Shown here: positions 6,880 through 15,164 of the stretch, in pieces
How positions within the stretch are numbered: the first letter of the stretch is position 1
Layout of the letters: every line of letters starts with the position of its first letter
Origin: an uncultured Vampirovibrio sp.
GTDB taxonomy: Bacteria > Cyanobacteriota > Vampirovibrionia > Gastranaerophilales > Gastranaerophilaceae
Reading direction: 5' to 3'
Length of the DNA: 34,512 nucleotides
Assembly: GCA_910579975.1 (NCBI GenBank)
Contig: CAJTWU010000018.1
Coordinates: 1 to 34,512 of the forward strand
Translations under genes and position numbers: made by a program
Notes under the pieces: model-generated
Databases searched by the model: none
Seen by the model: only the letters and a program-made list of their open reading frames with translations
Told to the model about the DNA's origin: nothing

Positions 6880-6912
6880 TACCCTCTCTTGAACATTATT
6901 CAACAGAGGGTA
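6880..6912 (-). promoter_or_regulatory. Hairpin that includes the Shine-Dalgarno of the MlaA-hydrolase gene
   Basis: TACCCTCT (6880-6887) pairs with AGAGGGTA (6905-6912) and inside it TTGAA (6889-6893) pairs with TTCAA (6899-6903). In the minus-strand mRNA the 3' arm is the sequence GAGAGGG, the ribosome-binding site 4-5 bases before the ATG at 6877. Folding would hide the site. Confidence 0.6.
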
Positions 6913-6948
6913 AATTTTTGTATTTAGCCGATTGGTGAGACTTACAAG

Positions 6949-8628
6949 TTAATATCTTTGAGATTGCATTTTTCTCACTTCTTCAATAATTTGGATAACA
7001 GGGACTTCCCATGCTTTTGACGTTGGAGTCTGAAATGGTCTTACGCTTTTATACCAGGCAATGTCATTACCTTCTGTTTGGAACCATCTCCATTCAGTAA
7101 TCTTATTAAACAAAGCAAAGGTTTTAACGCCCAATGCACCGGCAAGGTTCATAACCCCGTTATCAGTTGTAACCATCAAGTCCATACACTTCATAGCAGC
7201 AGCCGTATCTTCCCAGTTTTTAAAAGTTTTACCAAGTCTAACCATATTAGCCTCGTCCGGTATTCTATCCATTTGATTAGTCAAATCATCTACCTGGAAG
7301 CTATAAACTTCAACTCCCGGCATCATCATTAACGGATGTAAAAACTCGAGAGGAATATCACGGTCTGTTTCTTTTGAAGCTAAAGTACCCTCATAAGCTA
7401 TGCCTATTTTGAGTTTATTATTGTCATTTATATATTCTTTTCTATATGCATTGACCTTGGCTCTTGAAACCTTTAAATATCCACCGGCTAAAGGTATTGT
7501 ATTAGGTTTTGTTTCGCAAAGAATAGGTAAATCCATCATAGGTATATAATAATCATAATTAATTTTTGACAACTCATTTTCTTGATAAATATCTACACCA
7601 AGATTTGAACCTTTGAATAACTCTATAAGCCCGTTCTGAACAACAAGAGAAACCTTTGCACATTTTTCTTGCAATTGTTTAACAAATCTCACAAACATAA
7701 TTGAGTCACCAAAACCCTGTTCAAAATGAACAAGAACATGTTTGTCCTTTATATCAACCTTCATGTTCCAACGCTTCTTCTTATTATTGAAAATTTGAGG
7801 AAAAGAAGTGTAGCCCAAATCTTCTTTTTGAAATCTATGCTGTAAGAACTTGAACCCTTCTGAAAATCTCTGATGTTTAACCAGATATGCACCATAAGCG
7901 TGTAAATCCGAGTGAGTCGGGCTTAAGTACAATAATTTTGAATAGAATTCATCCGCTTTTTGGATTTCACCAAATTTGCCGTAAACATAAGCAAGGTTCT
8001 TAACAACAATTCTATTGTTAGGTGCAAGTGAGAATGCTTTTTCAAGGTACTCAATCTGCTTTTCTTTAAATTTGTCTTGATAACAAGTTGAATACAAGTG
8101 ACCAAGCATGTTGTAAAGAGAAAAGTTGTTAGGGTTCTTAACAAGAGCTTTTTCATAGTATTCAATAGCTTTAACATTATCCTTAATATCTGAATAAGTA
8201 ATATCTGCAAGGTATATATACACATCCTCTTTATCAGGTGATACTTCTTCAAAACGTCTAAGAAATTTAATTGCCAAATCAGCATTTCCAATAGCCTTCA
8301 TACAAAGACCGATTGATTTATAAATAGTAATAGGAAATCCTGAAGATTGCATTAATGCGCGATATATCTCAATTGCCTCAATGTATTTTTTTTCTTGCAT
8401 TTTAGCCTGAGCATATTCTAAAGAATAGGTAATGTATTTTTGAGTAATATTTTCAAACTCAACACCTTCAACTTGAGCTAAAATATCACGATAAAGTTTT
8501 AATCCCTTTTCATAATCTTTATTTTGGCAATAATATTCTGCCATAGCAGTATCCATTGAATAAAGCAAATCTCTGGCTGTATCAATAGGTATTTCTTTTT
8601 TTACAACAAGTCGTTTTGAAACCTGCAC
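6949..8628 (-). CDS. TPR protein with C-terminal family 9-like glycosyltransferase domain
   Basis: The 559-residue protein has tetratricopeptide-like helical repeats over about residues 25-270 (for example A-I-E-Y-Y-E-K-A-L-V-K-N-P-N-N at 154-168). A GT-B-type domain follows, with Q-G-F-G-D-S-I at 304-310, K-I-G-I-A-Y-E-G at 407-414, T-T-D-N-G-V-M-N-L-A-G-A-L-G at 487-500 and W-R-W plus W-Y-K-S-V-R downstream. These match the heptosyltransferase-like domain found behind TPRs in many bacteria. In relatives the 487-500 motif usually carries A-H-L-A-G; here the His is Asn, so activity is uncertain. No signal peptide. The neighbouring MlaA-hydrolase gene suggests an envelope role; this is inference. 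Confidence 0.8.
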   Translation of the reverse strand: MQVSKRLVVKKEIPIDTARDLLYSMDTAMAEYYCQNKDYEKGLKLYRDILAQVEGVEFENITQKYITYSLEYAQAKMQEKKYIEAIEIYRALMQSSGFPITIYKSIGLCMKAIGNADLAIKFLRRFEEVSPDKEDVYIYLADITYSDIKDNVKAIEYYEKALVKNPNNFSLYNMLGHLYSTCYQDKFKEKQIEYLEKAFSLAPNNRIVVKNLAYVYGKFGEIQKADEFYSKLLYLSPTHSDLHAYGAYLVKHQRFSEGFKFLQHRFQKEDLGYTSFPQIFNNKKKRWNMKVDIKDKHVLVHFEQGFGDSIMFVRFVKQLQEKCAKVSLVVQNGLIELFKGSNLGVDIYQENELSKINYDYYIPMMDLPILCETKPNTIPLAGGYLKVSRAKVNAYRKEYINDNNKLKIGIAYEGTLASKETDRDIPLEFLHPLMMMPGVEVYSFQVDDLTNQMDRIPDEANMVRLGKTFKNWEDTAAAMKCMDLMVTTDNGVMNLAGALGVKTFALFNKITEWRWFQTEGNDIAWYKSVRPFQTPTSKAWEVPVIQIIEEVRKMQSQRY

Positions 8629-8660
8629 AATAAAACCTCTCTAAATCTATATCTAATATA

Positions 8661-9455
8661 CTATATTATCCATTGTTTACGCAAGCGTGGTATAACATTC
8701 TTCTGCTGCATATCTCTTATTGCAAAGTCAATATTTTCTTTAAATTTAATAGTAGAATTTCCTTTTTTAAAAGCAATCCCGTAAGGTTCTCTTGAATATC
8801 GCTTTGGTAAAAGTTTTACAGAATTATCATCCACTGCAAATCTGCTTAAAATCGTATCATCAGATGTAATAGCATTAATTTTTCCGGCTTTAAGAGCTTT
8901 ATAAGCATCGGGATAACTTCTAAAGCCCAAAAGATTAGCAGTAGGAACAAGGTTTTTCATATTTTTTTCAGCAGTTGTACCGAAAATTACACCAACATTT
9001 TGTCCCGCTAAATCAGTCAAAGATTTAATAGCACTGTTTGATTTAACCAAAACAGCTTGTCCGGCTGCATCATAAGGAATGGAAAAACTTACAACTTCTT
9101 GCCTTTGAGGAGTTATTGTAACAGTTGAAATAACAATATCAACCTCTCCGGTTGAAGCCATAATTAATCTATTAGAAGGAGTAACCGGCACAAACTCAAT
9201 CCTGTCTCTGCTTTTTAAAATATATTGTGCAATATATTTGGCAAGGTCGGCATCATACCCTACAATTTCCCCTTTTTCATCTATAAAACCAAAAGGTTTT
9301 GAGTTAGTATTAATCCCGACTCTAATTTTGCCACGCTGCATAATCTCATCATACAAATCTTCTTCTACAAATTCATCACGTGAAGAAAACAGCATAATGT
9401 ATACACCGGCAAGCGCTATCATAATAAAAAGAAACAGAATAGCAAATTTTTTCAT
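8661..9455 (-). CDS. Membrane-anchored solute-binding protein, amino-acid ABC family (SBP_bac_3)
   Basis: The 264-residue protein starts with one hydrophobic helix (residues about 4-24) and no lipobox, so it is probably tethered to the inner membrane facing the periplasm. The rest has the family 3 bilobed fold: G-K-I-R-V-G-I-N-T-N at about 42-51, P-F-G-F-I-D, G-Y-D-A-D-L-A and a second-lobe motif N-V-G-V-I-F-G-T-T-A. Such proteins bind polar amino acids for an ABC importer or act as sensor domains. No permease or ATPase gene lies beside it. It begins two bases after the thyX stop, so it is cotranscribed with thyX. Confidence 0.85.
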   Translation of the reverse strand: MKKFAILFLFIMIALAGVYIMLFSSRDEFVEEDLYDEIMQRGKIRVGINTNSKPFGFIDEKGEIVGYDADLAKYIAQYILKSRDRIEFVPVTPSNRLIMASTGEVDIVISTVTITPQRQEVVSFSIPYDAAGQAVLVKSNSAIKSLTDLAGQNVGVIFGTTAEKNMKNLVPTANLLGFRSYPDAYKALKAGKINAITSDDTILSRFAVDDNSVKLLPKRYSREPYGIAFKKGNSTIKFKENIDFAIRDMQQKNVIPRLRKQWII

Positions 9456-9457
9456 TA

Positions 9458-10153
9458 CTATTTCTCTCTTACAGGCATTCTACCGCAAGATTTGTCTTCA
9501 TCACAAAATCCTAAACGCTGACACTTTGGAACTAAATAAGATTTTAGCCAAGGTTCTTGAGCTACAAGCTCATCACACATTGCTTTAACCATGTGTCTGA
9601 TTTCATATTGAGCACGTGTACAAAGTCTCAAGTTAGCAATATGTATAAGTTCTCTTAAGTTCAAGCTTGCAACAATAGAAGTAGCAGCAGCATTAGGAAG
9701 TACCGCTCTTGCATCTTCTGCTGGAATACCCGCTTCTGTAAATTCACAATATAGTTTTGAAATCTCCGTCATAAAGTTTTCAAATTTTGCTTTTAATTCT
9801 TCATTTCTCTCGATAGTAGGAGGTATTAAATAATCAAATTGCCCCTTCTCTTTAACATATCTTTGTGATTTTTGAGAAAAAGACATATGTCTGTGTCTAA
9901 CAAGCTGATGAGTACAAGCTCTTGAAACATTTGAAATAGCAAAAGTCACCTGAATATGTTCAATTGTTGAATAATGACCAGAAGAAATTACCCGTTCAAT
10001 CAAATTTAACATTTTTTCTTCATCATCAGTGCTCTCATAAATTTCATACGGTGATAATGCACTATAACAAGTTCGACATGCTGTATAAATTGTCTTAAGC
10101 ATATTTTCCGGTTTAGAAATTAAATGCACAACTGGTTTATTATTCTCGTTCAT
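9458..10153 (-). CDS. thyX: FAD-dependent thymidylate synthase ThyX
   Basis: The 231-residue protein carries the ThyX signature R-H-R-H-M-S-F-S-Q-K-S-Q-R-Y at residues 86-99, which fits the family pattern RHRxxSxxxxSxRY. ThyX makes dTMP from dUMP with methylenetetrahydrofolate and reduced flavin, independently of dihydrofolate reductase. The conserved His-rich N-terminal part (S-S-G-H-Y-S-T-I-E-H at 57-66) and the C-terminal R-x-x-x-E-I-R-H region are present, and the length is typical. It is followed directly by the solute-binding protein gene; the small unknown gene at 10174 lies 20 bases upstream on the same strand. Confidence 0.97.
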   Translation of the reverse strand: MNENNKPVVHLISKPENMLKTIYTACRTCYSALSPYEIYESTDDEEKMLNLIERVISSGHYSTIEHIQVTFAISNVSRACTHQLVRHRHMSFSQKSQRYVKEKGQFDYLIPPTIERNEELKAKFENFMTEISKLYCEFTEAGIPAEDARAVLPNAAATSIVASLNLRELIHIANLRLCTRAQYEIRHMVKAMCDELVAQEPWLKSYLVPKCQRLGFCDEDKSCGRMPVREK

Positions 10154-10173
10154 ACTCTCTCCCTATATATTGA

Positions 10174-10497
10174 CTAAACTGCTGTTGTAGAAGCAGTAGC
10201 AGCTTCCTCGTAAGGATTTTCCAATCCTGCCTCTTCTGCTGCTTTAAAAGCTAATTCAAAAATCTCATCAGAATTTTCTGCAATTTGAGGATTTTCAACA
10301 AGTGCCTTTAGATCATGGTTAACATCATCAGCACCTTTAAATAACATTGAACGTCCCAATGCTTCAGCTTTAGAATCAGAAAAGTCTGTTAATTGAGGTT
10401 TCACATCAATAACCTCAGGCTGCTCAGGTGCATTTTTTTGCACATTGTTAAAATTCATTTGACTAACACTAATCTTAGGACCATTAACTTCACTCAT
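10174..10497 (-). CDS. Small acidic protein of unknown function
   Basis: The 107-residue protein has no signal peptide, no Cys and no recognised domain. It is acidic and Ala/Glu-rich. The first 40 residues look disordered (N, Q, P, V); the middle and end look helical (E-I-F-E-L-A-F-K-A-A-E-E-A), and the C-terminus is low-complexity (A-T-A-S-T-T-A-V). A GAGG ribosome-binding site and a promoter with a perfect TATAAT at 10522-10548 support expression. It precedes thyX by 20 bases and is probably cotranscribed with it. Confidence 0.65.
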   Translation of the reverse strand: MSEVNGPKISVSQMNFNNVQKNAPEQPEVIDVKPQLTDFSDSKAEALGRSMLFKGADDVNHDLKALVENPQIAENSDEIFELAFKAAEEAGLENPYEEAATASTTAV

Positions 10498-10521
10498 ATT
10501 ATATACCTCACTTTGAAAATT

Positions 10522-10548
10522 ATTATATCATATCACTCGTCTATTCAA
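10522..10548 (-). promoter_or_regulatory. Extended -10 promoter for the small acidic protein and thyX unit
   Basis: On the minus strand TTGAAT (10548-10543), 15 bases, then TATAAT (10527-10522) preceded by TGA, an extended -10. The spacer is short, but the extended -10 can compensate. Confidence 0.55.
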
Positions 10549-10627
10549 CCATCCATTTACACTAAAACGCATAATTATTTTTTTTTGCTACCTGAAATAA
10601 AGATTTTCACAAAAGTTTACATTCACA

Positions 10628-10671
10628 TTAAGAAATGTAAAGAAGACAAAAAATGTAAACATATTTCTTAA
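10628..10671. repeat. 9-bp inverted repeat in the divergent intergenic region 10498-10817
   Basis: TTAAGAAAT (10628-10636) and ATTTCTTAA (10663-10671) are exact complements 26 bases apart. Between and beside them lie repeats of ATGTAAA and its complement TTTACAT. This sits in the 320-base gap between the minus-strand unit and the plus-strand HExxH gene. Apart from this repeat and the two promoters I see nothing in the gap. Confidence 0.4.
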
Positions 10672-10750
10672 CAATTGAACGATTTTCATTATAAAAATTT
10701 CCTCTTTAGTAAACATTTATTTCGTTTTGTAACAAAGTGCCGCAAACCCC

Positions 10751-10777
10751 TCAAGATTTAGCCCAAAACGCCGATAA
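10751..10777 (+). promoter_or_regulatory. Sigma-28 (FliA)-like promoter upstream of the secreted HExxH protein
   Basis: TCAAGATT (10751-10758), exactly 11 bases, then GCCGATAA (10770-10777). The enterobacterial sigma-28 consensus is TAAAGTTT, 11 bases, GCCGATAA, so the -10 matches 8 of 8 and the -35 matches 6 of 8 with correct spacing. The start site would be near 10785, about 33 bases before the ATG at 10818. Confidence 0.6.
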
Positions 10778-10817
10778 CACTTACATCAAGGGAATATAGT
10801 TAATTGGAGTAAGTATA

Positions 10818-11363
10818 ATGAAAAAAGCGTTAGTAGCAATATTTGTATTTTTTGCTTTAACAATATCACAAGCATTTGCATACAATGTAGAAAGCTTCTC
10901 AAATGATACAACAATTATTTCAGCAATGAAGTTGTTAGAAAAAAACGGAGAATATGATGTTTTTGCTAACCTTAAAAAGAATTCTGTTAAAATTAAATTC
11001 TATAACTTAAGCGGTTATGGAACTGTTTATGCGGCTAACACTTACGATAATTATGGAAGAAGAGTTATACTTATTAATTCAACTTATAAAAACGCTCCAA
11101 TCGAACAAATTGCTTGCTTAATCGCTCATGAAAGCTGCCATGTTCTTAGAAAAGCTACTCTTGAAGAAGAAACTACTGCTACTCAAAAAGAAGCAGCTTG
11201 CTGGGCGAAATTAAAAAACAATTCAGTAAGTTATCCAGAAACAAAATTAACTAAAAGATTAAACAAAATTTCAAACTTATATTTAGCTTCAAGTGATGGA
11301 AACAATTATATTCAAGACAAAATTGCAAGCAGCAGCTTCTACAAAACACAATTTGGTATGTAA
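10818..11363 (+). CDS. Secreted protein with HExxH motif, putative zinc metallopeptidase
   Basis: The 181-residue protein has a clear signal peptide (M-K-K-A-L-V then a hydrophobic core, S-Q-A-F-A cleavage near residue 21). The mature part contains A-H-E-S-C-H-V-L with the zincin pattern H-E-x-x-H at residues 104-108, followed by E-E-E (116-118) and K-E-A-A-C-W-A (124-130). One of these acids could be the third metal ligand. The rest gives no family match I recognise, and at about 160 mature residues it would be a small peptidase. A GGAG lies 8 bases before the start. It is the only plus-strand gene in its area, with its own sigma-28-like promoter and terminator, so it is a monocistronic, separately regulated gene. 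Confidence 0.75.
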   Translation: MKKALVAIFVFFALTISQAFAYNVESFSNDTTIISAMKLLEKNGEYDVFANLKKNSVKIKFYNLSGYGTVYAANTYDNYGRRVILINSTYKNAPIEQIACLIAHESCHVLRKATLEEETTATQKEAACWAKLKNNSVSYPETKLTKRLNKISNLYLASSDGNNYIQDKIASSSFYKTQFGM

Positions 11364-11370
11364 TACAACA

Positions 11371-11399
11371 AAAAGACCGGACAAAATGTCCGGTCTTTT
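11371..11399. terminator. Bidirectional terminator between convergent genes
   Basis: A GC-rich stem GACCGGACA/TGTCCGGTC with an AAA loop, flanked by an A run on the left and a T run on the right, lies between the plus gene ending at 11363 and the minus gene ending at 11423. Confidence 0.9.
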
Positions 11400-11422
11400 T
11401 TAATTCCAAAAACCTGAATAAA

Positions 11423-12835
11423 TTAGAATATAATAGTTAATTCTTCATCAGGATTTAAAGATGAATCGTTAGTTGTATTAGGAACGATTAAATATTTGCA
11501 TTCATCAACAAATTCATAAAGAACGCCAAATGTGCCGCTTACAACATATTTAGAAAGGTTATATGCGCATTTACCGATTGAAATTACGCTGCTTCCTAAA
11601 TCTTTAGCACCTTTCAACGGATGTAATGAGAATGTATCAGCAAAAGCATCTGACATATTTCCACCAAATTCTTCAACTGTATCAGAAACCATTACAGCAC
11701 TTGCACCAACAGTTCTTCCAGCAACACCGCCAACTCGACCAGCCATTGAGAATGGTGCAGCAAGTAATCTTGCCAAAATATTAGGATTTTTCATTACATT
11801 AACCTGTGCACAAGAAAGCTTTTTAGGGAATTCTGCACAAGTATCACCGTTTTTAATTGTATCAAATTGAACTTCTAAGTAACCAGGGTTTTTAACTCCA
11901 GGTCTCGCAACATTGATAACTTTACCTTTAACAGTTGAACCAGCTGGGAATGATTTTCCAGCAAGAGTTAAGTCTTCTGTTGTTTTTGCTGTAAAAGTAT
12001 CGCCAACAGTAGATGTTCTTGCGCTTAATCTTTCAGACAATTTAATTTTTACTGCAACAGGTTCGTATTTTGTTGCACAACCAATTGCACCATTTGATAA
12101 ATCAATTTGGAAGTTTCTCTTCATAGCTGAAATAAAGTAAGCAACTTGTTCTTTTGAAAGGTATTCATCATTAATAACTTTATCTGTATTAGGTACAGAG
12201 TTTAAAAGACCAGAAGCTACTACTTCGTTTGTCGCTGCATAAGCCCAGGTAGGAATGTGCTTGATAGTTGTTCCATTTAAAGCTGGAACAGCAGTTTTGC
12301 TAGCATTAATATTCATCAATTTAGCAAATGTACAAAATACTTCTGCTTTAGTAATTGCTCTATCCGGTTTAAAAGTTGAGTCCGGATAACCAATCATAAC
12401 ATCAGCAGTTAATACTCTTTCAATTTCTGTTTTTGCCCAGTAATTTGCATCTAAATCGGTATATTTAGAAGAATCACCTTTTGATAAGCCTAAACCTTCA
12501 GAGATTAAAAAAGCCAATTCTGAACGAAGAACAGGCATTTTAGGGTCATATAGACCGCCTCTTCTTTGATCCATTTTAGTTTGCATATCACAAAGCATTT
12601 CTTTAGCTTTACGTCCTACAATAACATTTTGTTTTTTGTCAATTGATTTAACATGACAAGGTTTGTAAACTTTACCACCTACTACAACATCATTTTCTGC
12701 AGTAACAACTGTTTCTTTTTGTGTACCAAAAAGTGTAGGGTGAGCATAAGCCTGAACTGAATCAGCAGCCATAGCAGCACCTGATGACATTGCAATTACA
12801 CCCATTGCCACTAAGAGTTCTCTAGAAATTTTCAT
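11423..12835 (-). CDS. SLH-domain surface protein with signal peptide
   Basis: The protein has 470 residues from ATG at 12835, chosen because AAAGGAG lies 4 bases upstream; a TTG six codons earlier lacks a site. A signal peptide ends at about residue 23 (G-A-A-M-A). An S-layer homology repeat covers about 125-174 (Y-T-D-L-D-A-N-Y-W-A ... G-Y-P-D-S-T-F-K-P-D-R-A-I-T-K-A-E), with a partial one before (around 98-118) and a degenerate one after (around 190-235). SLH repeats bind cell-wall polymer. A beta-rich segment follows (F-P-A-G-S-T-V-K-G-K-V), then a Gly/Ala-rich stretch. No long porin-like barrel is evident, so it is not a standard SLH porin. A CTTTTG-AAAA-CAAAAG hairpin (12854-12869) sits in its leader. 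Confidence 0.8.
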   Translation of the reverse strand: MKISRELLVAMGVIAMSSGAAMAADSVQAYAHPTLFGTQKETVVTAENDVVVGGKVYKPCHVKSIDKKQNVIVGRKAKEMLCDMQTKMDQRRGGLYDPKMPVLRSELAFLISEGLGLSKGDSSKYTDLDANYWAKTEIERVLTADVMIGYPDSTFKPDRAITKAEVFCTFAKLMNINASKTAVPALNGTTIKHIPTWAYAATNEVVASGLLNSVPNTDKVINDEYLSKEQVAYFISAMKRNFQIDLSNGAIGCATKYEPVAVKIKLSERLSARTSTVGDTFTAKTTEDLTLAGKSFPAGSTVKGKVINVARPGVKNPGYLEVQFDTIKNGDTCAEFPKKLSCAQVNVMKNPNILARLLAAPFSMAGRVGGVAGRTVGASAVMVSDTVEEFGGNMSDAFADTFSLHPLKGAKDLGSSVISIGKCAYNLSKYVVSGTFGVLYEFVDECKYLIVPNTTNDSSLNPDEELTIIF

Positions 12836-12896
12836 ACTTCTCCTTTCATACAACTTTTGTTTTCAAAAGCATGTTTCTACTCTAATATACCATGAA

Positions 12897-13895
12897 TTAT
12901 TTTTTACGTTTTTGTACTAAATAAGCCTGAGGATAACAATAATCTTCTCTAAAACCTATTTTTCTGTACATTTTTAAAGCTTTATAATTATTTGTTTCTG
13001 TTGTGACATTGACTTCTGAAAAATTTCTTTTGCCTAATTTTGTCCAATCAACAATAGTTTTTATTGTACGGTTTAAAAGTAATTCTGAAAATCCTTTTCC
13101 TCTATGATTTTTTTCAATAGCAACAAGAGGAATATTTGCAATCTTACCGCCTGTTATATTAGCAAATGCAAAACCGCAAGGCTTATCATTATAAAGCAAA
13201 ACAGATGTCGCTTCAGGCAAAAACTCGCCATAAATATCTTCAACTACCTTGTTAACGATATCAGCAGTACCTTCAATTGATTTATAGCGTGTGTCGTAAA
13301 CTGCATCTTGAGTATCCTTAAATGCTTCATGAATAACTTTAATTGCCTCATGCCTGTAATTATCATCATAGTTAACAATTTTGTATTCATCAGGCTTATC
13401 TGCAAGTTTCATGTTTTCTAAAATTCTTTCAGATGAAGCATTTCCCATAATAAATCTTAAAACTGCAAGACCTATGAATTTGAAACCATATTTAGCAATA
13501 TCTGCCGTAAATACTGATTGATGTCCTAACATAGGGTAAGAAACGACCTTATTTTGACGTTCAGCTTCAGTCAATTCAAGAAATTTTTCAATAAGAACTT
13601 TTTGTTTTGCAGTTTCATTCTCTGTACCTAAACAGTGGATTAAATTTAACTCAATTGATTCTGAAATTGATGTTGTATAAACCAGAAATGCGGTTGGGAT
13701 TTGATTTTCTTTTAAAACAATGCATTTCAAATAATTTTTTTCTACGGCATTAATAAATTCTTCGTGTTCAAGCGGTTCAAGCTCAAATTTATATTCACTT
13801 ACAGCTTTTGATTTAAAATCATTATATACACCCTTAAAAATTTTGTAAGAGCTGCTGTCAAGTAATTCTGCTTCGTAGTTCGTAATGTCCGCCAT
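12897..13895 (-). CDS. Protein with two GNAT acetyltransferase domains
   Basis: The 332-residue protein looks like a tandem GNAT. The C-terminal half (about 170-328) has the acetyl-CoA-binding loop H-R-G-K-G-F-S-E-L-L-L and the N-Y-K-A-L-K-M-Y-R-K-I-G-F motif A/B pattern typical of active N-acetyltransferases. The N-terminal half (about 1-160) has similar spacing but no clear R/Q-x-x-G-x-G/A loop and may be a degenerate copy. The substrate is unknown. The gene starts 10 bases after the ribBA stop, so it is probably the last gene of the unit ending with riboflavin synthesis; no direct link to riboflavin is implied. Confidence 0.8.
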   Translation of the reverse strand: MADITNYEAELLDSSSYKIFKGVYNDFKSKAVSEYKFELEPLEHEEFINAVEKNYLKCIVLKENQIPTAFLVYTTSISESIELNLIHCLGTENETAKQKVLIEKFLELTEAERQNKVVSYPMLGHQSVFTADIAKYGFKFIGLAVLRFIMGNASSERILENMKLADKPDEYKIVNYDDNYRHEAIKVIHEAFKDTQDAVYDTRYKSIEGTADIVNKVVEDIYGEFLPEATSVLLYNDKPCGFAFANITGGKIANIPLVAIEKNHRGKGFSELLLNRTIKTIVDWTKLGKRNFSEVNVTTETNNYKALKMYRKIGFREDYCYPQAYLVQKRKK

Positions 13896-13905
13896 AAAAA
13901 TTCCT

Positions 13906-15114
13906 TTACATTATATGATGCATCTTTTCACGTTTAGTGTTGATGTATCGTTCATTATACTTATTGATTTCTGATTTAATATTAATATTCTCATTTATAT
14001 TTAATCCATAGCCTTTTAGACCAATAATTTTTTTGGGGTTATTTGTAATAAGGTTAAAATTATTAAAACCTAAATCAAGAATAATTTGCGCTCCCACACC
14101 ATAATTTCTCAAATCAGGAGCAAAACCCAGAGATACATTAGCTTCAACCGTATCCTGCCCTTCTTCTTGAAGCTTGTATGCTTTAAGCTTGTTAATAAGC
14201 CCAATTCCTCTGCCTTCATGGTCTTTCATATATATAAGGGCACCTTTGCCATAATCTTGTATCATTTTAAGCGCTTCATGAAGCTGCCAATTACAGTCAC
14301 ATTTCAAACTATGGAAGATATCTCCCGTTAAGCACTCACTATGAACCCTTACAAGCGGGATTTTATTTGACTTATCATCTTTTACAAGAGCAACGTGCTC
14401 ACACCCTGTAATAGTATCTCTATAGCCTATAATATTAAAATCACCAAATTGAGTAGGTAAAAAAACTTCAACTTCTCTTTGTACAAAACGCTCTTTTTTC
14501 AGCCTATATGCAATCAAATCAGAAACAGTAATAAATTTTATATTATGTTTTTTTGCAAAACTGCTTAATTCATCACGACGCATCATTTGACCGTTTTCAG
14601 CCATAATTTCACACATAACACCGCTTGGTCGATGACCGCAGATTTTTGCTAAGTCAACAACAGCTTCTGTATGTCCGCATCGTTTTAAAACCCCGCCCTT
14701 TCTTGCTACACAAGGAAACATGTGTCCGGGACGCCTTAAATCAGAAGGAACTGCATCTGGAGCAATCGCTACTTCAATAGTTTTTGCCCTATCATAAGCT
14801 GAAATGCCTGTAGTAACTCCGTATTTCGGATGAGCATCAATACTCAAAGAAAAAGCTGTTTGCATACTTTCAGTATTTTTTTGAACCATTTGAGGCAAAT
14901 CAAGTTTTTCGGCAATTTCTGAAGAAATTGCAAGACAAACCAATCCACGCGCTTCGCGCGCCATAAAATTAATAAACTCCGGTGTTGCAAATTCTGCTGA
15001 TATAATCAAATCACCTTCATTTTCTCTATCTTCATCATCAGCAACAATAAGAGGTTTTCCTAATCTAAAATCCTCAATTGCTTCTTCTATTGAACTGAAA
15101 TGATTTGTGCCCAT
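13906..15114 (-). CDS. ribBA: Bifunctional DHBP synthase / GTP cyclohydrolase II
   Basis: The 402-residue protein joins both first committed enzymes of riboflavin synthesis. Residues about 1-205 are RibB (3,4-dihydroxy-2-butanone 4-phosphate synthase): D-D-E-D-R-E-N-E-G-D at 26-35 and G-H-T-E-A-V-V-D-L at 147-155. Residues about 206-402 are RibA (GTP cyclohydrolase II): the zinc site H-S-E-C-L-T-G-D with C261, C272 and C274, and D-H-E-G-R-G-I-G-L at 298-306. All key residues are seen. ribE lies 51 bases upstream on the same strand, so the pathway genes are grouped. I see no FMN riboswitch. Confidence 0.97.
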   Translation of the reverse strand: MGTNHFSSIEEAIEDFRLGKPLIVADDEDRENEGDLIISAEFATPEFINFMAREARGLVCLAISSEIAEKLDLPQMVQKNTESMQTAFSLSIDAHPKYGVTTGISAYDRAKTIEVAIAPDAVPSDLRRPGHMFPCVARKGGVLKRCGHTEAVVDLAKICGHRPSGVMCEIMAENGQMMRRDELSSFAKKHNIKFITVSDLIAYRLKKERFVQREVEVFLPTQFGDFNIIGYRDTITGCEHVALVKDDKSNKIPLVRVHSECLTGDIFHSLKCDCNWQLHEALKMIQDYGKGALIYMKDHEGRGIGLINKLKAYKLQEEGQDTVEANVSLGFAPDLRNYGVGAQIILDLGFNNFNLITNNPKKIIGLKGYGLNINENINIKSEINKYNERYINTKREKMHHIM

Positions 15115-15164
15115 ATTATCCTTTACTTACAAGCTTGTATTTAAATCTTCTTAATGGATTTAAT

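Noticed and set aside
12836..12853. TTG start extending the SLH protein by six codons
   Set aside because: The ribosome-binding site AAAGGAG lies inside that extension and points to the ATG at 12835; the signal peptide is normal only from there.
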